Both the position numbers and the translations under genes were made by a program. This document shows, piece by piece, positions 7,312 to 13,037 of a stretch of 13,037 bases of DNA; within the stretch, counting starts at the first letter, position 1, and each line of letters opens with the position of its first letter. A model generated the notes under the pieces. It worked only from the letters and a program-made list of their open reading frames with translations, did not search any database and was not told the origin of the DNA. Source of the DNA: Oribacterium sp. UBA3737 (GTDB lineage: Bacteria; Bacillota_A; Clostridia; Lachnospirales; Lachnospiraceae); assembly GCA_002371295.1 (NCBI GenBank), contig DFGZ01000032.1:1-13037 (forward strand), read 5' to 3'.

Positions 7312-7325
7312 GAAAAATACTTATA
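7281..7325. repeat. Perfect 20-bp inverted repeat with 5-base loop
   Basis: The arm at 7281-7300 is the exact reverse complement of 7306-7325, with AAATA between. The arms are AT-rich (TATAAGTATT...). A 20-bp perfect stem is much longer than a terminator needs. Around it lies a wider pairing: CGGTAAT (7266-7272) with ATTACCG (7387-7393), the latter followed by T7-A-T7, and a small hairpin ACATTC / GAATGT (7337-7342 / 7355-7360). The whole block 7266-7408 could be one structured RNA on the plus strand, or a small non-coding repeat element. I see no target duplication or transposase. Confidence 0.7.
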
Positions 7326-7402
7326 AATATCTCTCACATTCGTTCTCATACAGAAGAATGTATATAACCACCGCCAAAAACAAATGATTACCGTTTTTTT
7401 AT

Positions 7403-7431
7403 TTTTTTGTGACACTTTTGTGACATTGACA
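7403..7431 (+). promoter_or_regulatory. Tandem TTTTGTGACA repeat and TTGACA box
   Basis: TTTTGTGACA occurs twice, about 11 bases apart (about 7405-7414 and 7416-7425), one helical turn. It runs into CATTGACAATG, an inverted repeat centred on 7429 that contains a perfect -35 hexamer TTGACA (7426-7431). At 17 bases spacing the -10 would be TACCAA (7449-7454), which is weak; a good -10-like TATCAT (7436-7441) is too close. This could be an activator-dependent promoter for the small RNA candidate to its right. Confidence 0.3.
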
Positions 7432-7455
7432 ATGCTATCATTTAGACATACCAAA

Positions 7456-7544
7456 AAGGTTACTTACTATACCCACCATATAGTCAGTAGGTACAAAAGG
7501 AAAGCGGAGCCCACACCCCTTCCATCCCCACCGCTTCCTTTTTT
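7456..7544 (+). ncRNA. Candidate small RNA with C-rich loop and intrinsic terminator
   Basis: Reading rightward, TACTT-ACTATA (7461-7471) pairs with TATAGT-(CAGT)-AGGTA (7479-7493) around CCCACCA. Then comes the terminator stem AAAAGGAA-a-GCGG / CCGCTTCCTTTT with a 23-base loop that is rich in C (CCCACACCCC, ATCCCC), and TTTTTT. No reading frame of note crosses it. C-rich unpaired loops of this kind in Firmicute small RNAs pair with Shine-Dalgarno sequences. No named family is recognised, and the promoter is uncertain. Confidence 0.35.
7495..7544 (+). terminator. Intrinsic terminator
   Basis: AAAAGGAA (7495-7502), one bulged A, GCGG (7504-7507) pair with CCGC TTCC TTTT (7531-7542); T6 at 7539-7544. 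The T run favours plus-strand termination. The loop is unusually long (23 bases) and C-rich. Confidence 0.6.
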
Positions 7545-7558
7545 ACTCAGATAGAAAA

Positions 7559-7608
7559 AGCCGATATCTTGACACCTCGTCTAGTTAAGATATCGGCTCT
7601 TCTTTTTA
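7559..7608. terminator. Two-way intrinsic terminator
   Basis: AGCCGATATCTT (7559-7570) and AAGATATCGGCT (7587-7598) form a perfect 12-bp stem around 16 bases. The plus strand continues CTTCTTTTT and the minus strand TTTTCTAT, so it could stop transcripts in both directions. It isolates the PPK2 gene from the structured block to its left. Confidence 0.7.
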
Positions 7609-7699
7609 TTGATGTGAGAATCTTATTATTACGCATTAGTTTGCCGAAGAAAATTTAGAGCATGCCCGTTAATAACATCCAAAGAAGGGAGATTCAATC

Positions 7700-9178
7700 A
7701 TGATAGAAACCTACAAATCCATTCCCAAACCGGAACCTGATGAAATAAAACAGCGTCTCGAAACCGCCCACCAGCGTCTTATGGAACAGCAGCTTCAGAT
7801 GAAAGAAAACCAGCTTCCTGTGTTCATTCTTTTTGAGGGCTGGGGCGCTGCCGGAAAAGGAACCGTTCTCGGAAAAGTCATAAAGAATCTGGATCCCCGA
7901 TTTTTCTCAGCCATTTCCATGCATGACCCTTCTCCCGACGAAAAGAGAAAACCCTTTCTTGCCAGATATTTTGCAGAAATACCCGAGGCAGGACAATTCA
8001 AGTTTCTGGATGCAGGATGGATGACAGAAATAACCAAAGACGTTCTGTTCGACCGCATTAACAAACAGACCTATAAAAACCGTGTGAACAGTGCCATCCG
8101 CTTTGAACGTTCTCTTACAGATAACGGATATCTGGTTCTGAAGTTCTTCTTCCATATCAGTCACAAGGAACAGTCGGAAAGAATAAAGATTCTTCTGGAC
8201 AACAAAGACCGATCATGGCAGGTGGACGATTACGATATCTGGGAAAACGACCATTACGACGAGTGCTATAAGGTATTCGACAAATACATGGAGGATACCA
8301 ATTCATCCACTGTTCCCTGGAATGTTATCGATGCCAAATCCAGAAAATGGGCAGAACTCCAGGTCATGGAGACCATCGTTGCCGGTATAGATGTGGCATT
8401 GAAAAACCACACACTTACTGTGCCGTTGATTCAGAATGTATTCCCTTTGAACCGCACACAGAAGCTGAAGGATATAAAACTCAACAAGACCATTTCAGAC
8501 GAAGAATACAAAACCCAGCTTAAAGATCTTCAGGTCAGACTCAAAGCCCTTCATAACCAGGCATATCTTAAGGGCATCCCCATAATCGTTGCCTATGAGG
8601 GCTGGGATGCTGCCGGAAAGGGCGGAAACATTAAGAGACTGACCAGTGCTCTGGACGCAAGAGGTTACATCGTTCATCCTATAGCAAGTCCGAAGCCTTT
8701 CGAAAAGAGCCGTCATCACCTGTGGCGTTTCTGGACCAGACTTCCGAAAACAGGACATTTTGCCATCTTTGACAGAACCTGGTACGGACGTGTGATGGTA
8801 GAACGTCTTGAGGGTTTCTGCTCTGAAAACGACTGGCAGAGAGCTTACAATGAGATAAATGAGTTTGAAAAAGAGCTCAGTGACTGGGGCGCAGTTATAG
8901 TCAAGTTCTGGGTACACATCGATAAGGATACCCAGCTGGCCCGCTTCACCGACAGACAGAACACGCCCGAAAAGCAGTGGAAGATAACCGACGAGGACTG
9001 GCGAAACAGAGAAAAATGGGATCTGTACGAGCAGGCGGTGGATGAGATGATAGCAAAGACCAGTACCACCTATGCCCCCTGGCACGTCCTTGAGTCAAAC
9101 GACAAAAAGTATGCCAGAGTCAAGGCACTGAAGATCATTATCGCTGCTCTTGAAAAGGCATTGAAATCCAAAAAGTAA
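7700..9178 (+). CDS. pap: Polyphosphate:AMP phosphotransferase (class II, two-domain PPK2)
   Basis: The 492-residue protein contains two PPK2 domains in tandem, the layout and length of the class II enzyme of Pseudomonas aeruginosa (about 496), which makes ADP from AMP and polyphosphate in the cytoplasm. Domain 1 (about 15-245) has a Walker A EGWGAAGKG (46-54), but where active PPK2 domains read DRSWY it has LDAGWMTE (103-110). Domain 2 (about 270-490) has Walker A EGWDAAGKG (300-308), the lid region PFEKSRHHLWRFW and an intact DRTWYGRVMVERLEGF (358-373). As in known class II enzymes, the C-terminal domain should be catalytic and the N-terminal one degenerate. GAAGGGAG precedes the ATG by about 10 bases. 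It is monocistronic, bounded by terminators on both sides, and no ppk1 or ppx is nearby. PPK2 classes can differ in nucleotide preference, so the AMP assignment rests on the two-domain form. Confidence 0.93.
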   Translation: MIETYKSIPKPEPDEIKQRLETAHQRLMEQQLQMKENQLPVFILFEGWGAAGKGTVLGKVIKNLDPRFFSAISMHDPSPDEKRKPFLARYFAEIPEAGQFKFLDAGWMTEITKDVLFDRINKQTYKNRVNSAIRFERSLTDNGYLVLKFFFHISHKEQSERIKILLDNKDRSWQVDDYDIWENDHYDECYKVFDKYMEDTNSSTVPWNVIDAKSRKWAELQVMETIVAGIDVALKNHTLTVPLIQNVFPLNRTQKLKDIKLNKTISDEEYKTQLKDLQVRLKALHNQAYLKGIPIIVAYEGWDAAGKGGNIKRLTSALDARGYIVHPIASPKPFEKSRHHLWRFWTRLPKTGHFAIFDRTWYGRVMVERLEGFCSENDWQRAYNEINEFEKELSDWGAVIVKFWVHIDKDTQLARFTDRQNTPEKQWKITDEDWRNREKWDLYEQAVDEMIAKTSTTYAPWHVLESNDKKYARVKALKIIIAALEKALKSKK

Positions 9179-9242
9179 CTGGCCTCAAAAAGGAAAATTC
9201 CTGTCACAGCCTTTAATTATCTTATTAAAAACATCCTAAATA

Positions 9243-9290
9243 AAAATGGTGAACACCTCTTATTATGAAGTGTTCACCATTTTCTTTTTT
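9243..9290. terminator. Two-way terminator between pap and the convergent DUF1622 gene
   Basis: AAAATGGTGAACAC (9243-9256) and GTGTTCACCATTTT (9270-9283) are perfect complements around 13 bases. The plus strand goes on TTTTCTTTTTT and the minus strand TTTTTATTT, so it serves both the PPK2 gene (65 bases upstream) and the leftward DUF1622 gene, whose stop is about 110 bases away. The 9291-9398 stretch between holds nothing else I can name. Confidence 0.85.
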
Positions 9291-9398
9291 ATGATGTACA
9301 TGTCTGAAGCTGATCTCTGACCATGTCACCTTACGGGGCTTCTCCTGTATACCACGCCGTAAAATCTGAAGACGAATTCGTTTCCGGTCCATGCGTGG

Positions 9399-9788
9399 TT
9401 ACTTTACAGTCTCCCCTTCTCCATGGGACTTTAGCGGATTTGCCTTTTTTGCATGTTCCTGAAGCTCCTTCTTCTCGTTCTCGATCTCCCAGTGAATAAG
9501 GAATGTAAGTAATCCTCTAAGCAGGATGATAGCTCCAAGGATTCCGAGCTCTCTCCATTCTCTTACAACTACGGTACGAAGAACCTCACCGCCCATCTTG
9601 AACTCAAGTGCCAGTGCTATTCCCTGAGCGAGATCAAGTCGCACATGCTGATCCTTATGAATCCATCCGAAGAAACAACGGAGTGCACTCCATACAAGAA
9701 CCGTAATTCCCACCATCTCAAGCATAATGGTACAGAACGTTACGACATACTCCAGCACCATCTCAAGATTTTCAATCAAAACTCCCAT
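9399..9788 (-). CDS. DUF1622 family membrane protein
   Basis: A 129-residue protein with two clear hydrophobic segments, about 12-37 and 80-97. Between them is the family's conserved stretch RLDLAQGIALALEFKMGGEVLRTVVV followed by EWRELGILGAIILLRGLLTFLIHWEIE, which I recognise as DUF1622. The C-terminal 30 residues are charged and probably cytoplasmic. The function of the family is unknown. AAGGGGAT lies 7 bases before the ATG. It begins 40 bases after the stop of the aldolase-like gene on the same strand, so the two may share a transcript, but nothing in the sequences links their functions. Confidence 0.85.
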   Translation of the reverse strand: MGVLIENLEMVLEYVVTFCTIMLEMVGITVLVWSALRCFFGWIHKDQHVRLDLAQGIALALEFKMGGEVLRTVVVREWRELGILGAIILLRGLLTFLIHWEIENEKKELQEHAKKANPLKSHGEGETVK

Positions 9789-9828
9789 AAATATCCCCTT
9801 TTTGCCAATTAAATTTATGTATTAATAA

Positions 9829-10893
9829 TTATACAATTAATGTTGTCTCTTTTCTATTAATTGAGTCAATTATCTCTGCCAATGCCTCTATCTGCTCCTT
9901 TGTGGTTGCCCATGAAGTACAGAATCTGACCACCATGTTCTCCTCATCGTATGGCTCCCAGACAGTATAAATCACTTCTTTAGCATCCAGCTCTGCAAGA
10001 GCCTTTTTTGGCATGATTATGAACTGCTGATTGGTTGGAGAGCTGATGAAAAATCTGTATCCCCGATCAGCAAAAAGCTTTTTAAGTTCTTCAGCTCTGT
10101 CGATGGCATTCTTTGCTATCTCCGTATAAAGAGCGTCAGTAAACAGTGCGTCGAACTGAACACCGTTCAAACGTCCCTTTGCTACCAATGCTCCATGCTG
10201 CTTTATCATGGTGACCATCTGTTTGGGGGCATTGCCCTTAGGATAAACCACAGCTTCACCGCAGAGTGCTCCCACTTTGGTTCCGCCAATGTAGAAGACG
10301 TCGGTAAGTTCAGCTATATCTTTGATCGTGACATCGGTAGTTTTGCTCATAAGCCCATAACCGAGTCTTGCTCCGTCAAGAAATAAGGGCAGCTTCCATT
10401 TTCTGCATATCTCCGAAATGGCAGTCAGCTCCGATTTACTGTAGAGAGTTCCGTATTCAGTCGGATGGCTTATGTAAACCATGCCGGGGAAGACCATGTG
10501 ATCATGATCGGAATCTTCGTAAAAGCTCTTCACAAGATGATCCAGCTCCAAAGCGTCAATCTTGCCATCATGAGCCGGCAATGCCATGACCTTATGCCCT
10601 GTGTACTCTATGGCACCTGCCTCATGACAGTTCACATGACCGGACTGTGCAGATACCACACCCTCATACATCCGGAGAGTGGTGTCAATAACGGTCTGGT
10701 TTGTCTGAGTTCCTCCGGTCAAAAAGAATACATCGGCATCGGGACATCCGATAAAATCCCTGATTCTGTTTTTAGCGTTCTCTGTGTAGGTATCAGTTCC
10801 GTAGCCTGTCAGCTGTTCCATATTGGATTTCGTAAGAGCTTCAAGTACCCTGGGATGGCATCCCTCTGTGTAATCACTTGCAAAGTTAAGCAT
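9829..10893 (-). CDS. Low-specificity threonine aldolase-type PLP enzyme (beta-eliminating lyase family)
   Basis: A 354-residue fold-type I PLP enzyme that would split L-threonine (or allo-threonine) into glycine and acetaldehyde in the cytoplasm. Visible motifs: N-terminal FASDYTEGCHPRVLEAL, GTDTYTENA (32-40), FLTGGTQTNQ (57-66), HVNCHEAGAIE (86-96) with His90 expected to stack on PLP, LFLDGARLGYGL (170-181) containing the Asp and Arg of the DGARL motif, and IGGTKVGAL (202-210) with Lys206 as the Schiff-base lysine. Length is normal. GAGGTGA lies 4 bases before the ATG. Related clostridial enzymes of this subfamily are often labelled only as aminotransferase class V or beta-eliminating lyase, so the exact substrate is not certain. 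It is followed by the DUF1622 gene. Confidence 0.88.
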   Translation of the reverse strand: MLNFASDYTEGCHPRVLEALTKSNMEQLTGYGTDTYTENAKNRIRDFIGCPDADVFFLTGGTQTNQTVIDTTLRMYEGVVSAQSGHVNCHEAGAIEYTGHKVMALPAHDGKIDALELDHLVKSFYEDSDHDHMVFPGMVYISHPTEYGTLYSKSELTAISEICRKWKLPLFLDGARLGYGLMSKTTDVTIKDIAELTDVFYIGGTKVGALCGEAVVYPKGNAPKQMVTMIKQHGALVAKGRLNGVQFDALFTDALYTEIAKNAIDRAEELKKLFADRGYRFFISSPTNQQFIIMPKKALAELDAKEVIYTVWEPYDEENMVVRFCTSWATTKEQIEALAEIIDSINRKETTLIV

Positions 10894-10929
10894 TTGTCAC
10901 CTCGTTTAGTTTTCTGTCATGATGTTGTC

Positions 10930-10959
10930 ATTATGTCATATTGATTCATAAACGGGCAA
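10930..10959 (-). promoter_or_regulatory. Candidate promoter of the threonine aldolase-like gene
   Basis: On the minus strand TTGCCC (10959-10954), 18 bases, CATAAT (10935-10930). The -10 differs from consensus at one position; the -35 is moderate. It starts right after the stop codon of the hydrolase remnant. ATGACA occurs three times just downstream (10939-10934, 10931-10926, 10920-10915), meaning unknown. Confidence 0.4.
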
Positions 10960-11085
10960 TTAAATTTTGCCCTTGCTGAATATTGTAACTCCTGTGAGCT
11001 CTTCACTGTACTTCGAAATATAGTCTCTTACGATGAAGGAACCCATGCTGTGGCCATAAAGGAAGTATGGAAGATCTGGATATTT
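10960..11085 (-). pseudogene. Fragment of an alpha/beta hydrolase (lysophospholipase/monoacylglycerol-lipase type)
   Basis: A 41-codon stretch reads KYPDLPYFLYGHSMGS followed by FIVRDYISKYSEELTGVTIF, then SKGKI and a stop. This is the nucleophile-elbow region of serine alpha/beta hydrolases (GHSMG, Ser as nucleophile) and matches their next helix and strand. Real members have about 300 residues, so the N-terminal strands and the Asp/His of the triad are missing. The frame is closed by TGA immediately upstream (11086-11088). In another frame just before it, LHDIIVENI (about 11090-11116) looks like the helix that normally precedes KYPDLP, suggesting a frameshift in a decaying gene. It lies between the aldolase promoter and the stop of the next gene, with no room for more. 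Confidence 0.75.
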
Positions 11086-11138
11086 TCAACGATAATATCA
11101 TGAAGCTTATCAAATAGGTGAATTTTAAGTAAGTAAAA

Positions 11139-12095
11139 TCACTTCAGCTTATTCTTATTCACATCCTTTGTGATGAACACGATAACTATTCCGTCGATAT
11201 CAAGCTTCAGGATTCCGTCTTTCAAAGAACATCCGTCGGTAAAATCAGATACGCCGGCCTGCATTGAGAAGTCGTCTCCGGAACCTTTCCAGTACTCTAT
11301 ATCTCCCTTATTATTGTCTCCCCAGTAAAGGTAGCCGCTGCCGTCATCCTTAAGGGTCACATACCACTTTAGCATATCCTTCTCATCATCTTCAGGATAA
11401 TATTTTCCTCCGAAGCAGTAACCATAGAACCAGAACTTTTCTTCACCCTCTACCTCAGAATGGTCATCCTCAGACTTACTTCCCTTAGAGGTTTTAGCAT
11501 CAGATTTCTCCTTCTTTCCGTTTTTTCCTTCACCGGTTTTTTCCGACTTGCTGTTATTACTGTCTTTCTTATCCTCGGATTTTGCATCACCCGAAACGGT
11601 TCCCACATCAAGATGCAGCAAATCTGTTTCAAAAACCGTCTTATACTTACTGTTGAGTCCCTTCAGGTCAAAATCCATCTTTTCGATCTTGTCTATCTTC
11701 TTTTTCTCCAGCTCCTCACCCTTTACCAGAGAAACATGATACCCGGTTTCCCCGGCATCAGCGTCGATATAGACAGCTGAGTCAACATAGATATCATTTA
11801 TGTACATGGTTTTTCCTGTCACCATCAGCTTATCGTCCGTACCGTTCTTCATTTTCAGCCACAGCGCAATATTGCCCGTACCTTCTTCAACCAGAATATT
11901 GACCGCTGAAATCTCCACATCATTCTTTGAATATATGACCTGCTCCTCTATCTTGGGATCCCCAACCGAACCGGTCTCATTCATTTTACTCTTGACCCAT
12001 GGATTCTTTACTCCTGCCCATGCCTCTGCTCCCATGACAACAACAAGCAGCATAGTAAGCAGCGTTCCCCATACTCTCTTTCCTGATCTTTTCAT
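11139..12095 (-). CDS. Secreted two-domain protein of unknown function
   Basis: I do not recognise a named family. The 318-residue product begins with a signal peptide (1-27, cut likely after AEAWA). I chose the ATG at 12095 because AAGGAGGG lies 8 bases upstream; the frame is open 27 codons further but without such a site. Residues about 50-165 (IEEQVIYSKNDVEISAVNILVEEGTGNIALWLKMKN...) resemble the beta-sandwich accessory domains found in many clostridial lipoproteins, ending in VFETDLLHLDVG. Residues 168-220 are a Lys/Ser/Glu/Asp linker. Residues 221-310 (GGKYYPEDD, YVTLKDDGSGYLYWG, LKDGILKLDIDG) look like a small lipocalin-like beta domain with the DGSGYL and LKDGxL turns common in such proteins. 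There is no lipobox, LPXTG or catalytic motif. It is probably released or loosely cell-wall bound. It lies 236 bases downstream of the DeoR gene on the same strand. Confidence 0.8.
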   Translation of the reverse strand: MKRSGKRVWGTLLTMLLVVVMGAEAWAGVKNPWVKSKMNETGSVGDPKIEEQVIYSKNDVEISAVNILVEEGTGNIALWLKMKNGTDDKLMVTGKTMYINDIYVDSAVYIDADAGETGYHVSLVKGEELEKKKIDKIEKMDFDLKGLNSKYKTVFETDLLHLDVGTVSGDAKSEDKKDSNNSKSEKTGEGKNGKKEKSDAKTSKGSKSEDDHSEVEGEEKFWFYGYCFGGKYYPEDDEKDMLKWYVTLKDDGSGYLYWGDNNKGDIEYWKGSGDDFSMQAGVSDFTDGCSLKDGILKLDIDGIVIVFITKDVNKNKLK

Positions 12096-12331
12096 TGATA
12101 TACCCTCCTTAGGCAAACAAAATATATCCCGACTTATCGATACTATATATGTATATATCGTCATTATCAGGTCCATAGATAACCCGGCTAAGGTCCTTTG
12201 TCTTTTCTCCTTTCACTGAGTTTAAATTTCCGTAGGTAAAAAAAGCCCCTTACCGAAGACACATCTGCCTTCAGCAAGAGAACTTTTATCATTGATACTA
12301 TTTTACATCTTAATCGTTATGAAGAATCCGG

Positions 12332-13037
12332 TTATTCCATCGTGTCCAGCACGACAACATTGTCCCTGCCCTTATATCGGGCATCCAGCTTTCCGTCTGT
12401 GATCAGTATCACATCACGGAAATTGGCAAAGCGAATAGGGTATATCTTCTGGAACTTGCTTGCGTCACAGAGAACATAACAGTCTTTGGAATGCCTCATG
12501 GCCTCCTGCTTCACCAGCGCCTCGTTAAGGTCAGGTGTTGTACACCCGGCTAAGAGTTCCACTCCGTTGGTACCCATAAAGCACTTGGTGAAATTGTACT
12601 TCTGTAAGGAAACTATGGTCTCATTACCCACAAGAGCTTCCGTGGAATTTTTGAGTTCACCGCCAACCAGAATCACGCGACAGCCTCTGCGGGCCAGCAT
12701 AAGAGCATGGCCGACAGCATTGGTCACATAACCCATGGCGTCCTTGGAAAGGAACGGAATCATGGCTTCAGTTGTGGTACCTGCATCGAGATATACGAAA
12801 TCATCAGGACCTACCAGAGATGCCGCGTACTGTCCGACCTGATGCTTCTGCTCAACCGCGTGGCCGGACTTATCCAAAAACTCTTCTTCCTTAACATTGA
12901 CATTGAAATCATTCAGGACAGCGCCGCCGAAAACCTTTGTCAGTGCTCCTTTCTGATCCAGCTCTGTCAGATCACGCCTGATGGTAGATTCGGACGCGTC
13001 AAATGCCTCCGTTAGTTCCTGTAAGGTGACGCTGCCT
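12332..13037 (-). CDS. DeoR-family transcriptional regulator (start outside window)
   Basis: The frame stays open to the right edge, so the first 15-25 residues are missing; 234 residues are visible. The visible N-terminus GSVTLQELTEAFDASESTIRRDLTELDQKG is the DeoR winged helix-turn-helix, followed by the conserved FGGAV. The sensor domain has YLDAGTTTEAMIPFL, VTNAVGHALMLARRG, VILVGGELK, ALVGNETI, CFMGTNGV and a long match to the DeoR C-terminal fold (TTPDLNEALVKQEAM, CDASKFQ). Such proteins repress sugar genes and bind a sugar phosphate; the form is close to FruR/FruK-operon repressors, but the effector cannot be read here. Any target operon would lie beyond the window. No ribosome binding site is visible for this gene. 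Confidence 0.93.
   Translation of the reverse strand, partial: GSVTLQELTEAFDASESTIRRDLTELDQKGALTKVFGGAVLNDFNVNVKEEEFLDKSGHAVEQKHQVGQYAASLVGPDDFVYLDAGTTTEAMIPFLSKDAMGYVTNAVGHALMLARRGCRVILVGGELKNSTEALVGNETIVSLQKYNFTKCFMGTNGVELLAGCTTPDLNEALVKQEAMRHSKDCYVLCDASKFQKIYPIRFANFRDVILITDGKLDARYKGRDNVVVLDTME

Noticed and set aside
7258..7393. The nested inverted repeats as an insertion element with terminal repeats.
   Set aside because: No target-site duplication, transposase or matching copy is visible inside the window; kept only as an unexplained structure.
7242..7454. Minus-strand 70-codon frame across the inverted-repeat block.
   Set aside because: It starts with TTG without a ribosome binding site, its composition is that of translated AT-rich DNA, and it crosses the palindrome and repeats.
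12235..12262. Possible terminator between the DeoR gene and the secreted protein gene (GGTAA...TTACC with an A/T run).
   Set aside because: The T run lies inside the would-be loop rather than after the stem, so it does not have the form of an intrinsic terminator. The rest of 12096-12331 shows no clear promoter either.
1..13037. CRISPR arrays, tRNA or rRNA genes, transposases, phage or defence genes.
   Set aside because: None was seen on either strand; there are no regularly spaced repeats and no cloverleaf with CCA-proximal stems.

Overview
The window looks like ordinary chromosome from an anaerobic, low-to-moderate GC Firmicute, most likely a Lachnospiraceae-type Clostridium relative. Reasons: strong AAGGAG-type ribosome binding sites, a family-3 amino-acid ABC transporter behind a lysine (L-box) riboswitch with an intrinsic terminator, a secreted flavin reductase with a lipobox, and a secreted protein built in the style of gut clostridia. 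The taxonomic call is inference from these features; no rRNA or other marker gene is present.

Layout, left to right. (1) 117-2111, minus: a lipoprotein, covalent-FMN plus FAD reductase of the fumarate/urocanate reductase superfamily, with a possible operator upstream. (2) 2452-4834, minus: a three-gene amino-acid ABC transporter operon ordered binding protein, permease, ATPase. It starts from a near-consensus promoter (5201-5229), a lysine riboswitch (5016-5176) and a strong intrinsic terminator (4949-4981), and ends at a terminator near 2300. The riboswitch makes lysine the best substrate guess. (3) 5275-6954, minus: a DEAD-box RNA helicase with a long basic tail, preceded by a hairpin-U-tract terminator inside its probable leader. 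(4) 6955-7699: about 745 bases with no large gene but dense in structure: four terminator-like hairpins, a perfect 20-bp inverted repeat, a possible 24-codon ORF, and a possible small RNA with a C-rich loop. (5) 7700-9178, plus: a two-domain PPK2 polyphosphate:AMP phosphotransferase, ending at a two-way terminator. (6) 9399-10893, minus: a threonine-aldolase-type PLP enzyme followed by a DUF1622 membrane protein. (7) 10960-11085, minus: a decayed fragment of an alpha/beta hydrolase. (8) 11139-12095, minus: a secreted two-domain protein of unknown function. (9) 12332 to the right edge, minus: a DeoR-family repressor whose first residues lie outside the window.

The genes do not form one pathway. 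Themes are anaerobic electron disposal (reductase), lysine uptake under RNA control, RNA remodelling (helicase), and polyphosphate-linked nucleotide metabolism (PPK2). I do not see a clear new multi-gene system. The most worthwhile places for a second look are the non-coding block at 7037-7611, the substrate pocket of the reductase, and the two-layer leader of the lysine transporter.
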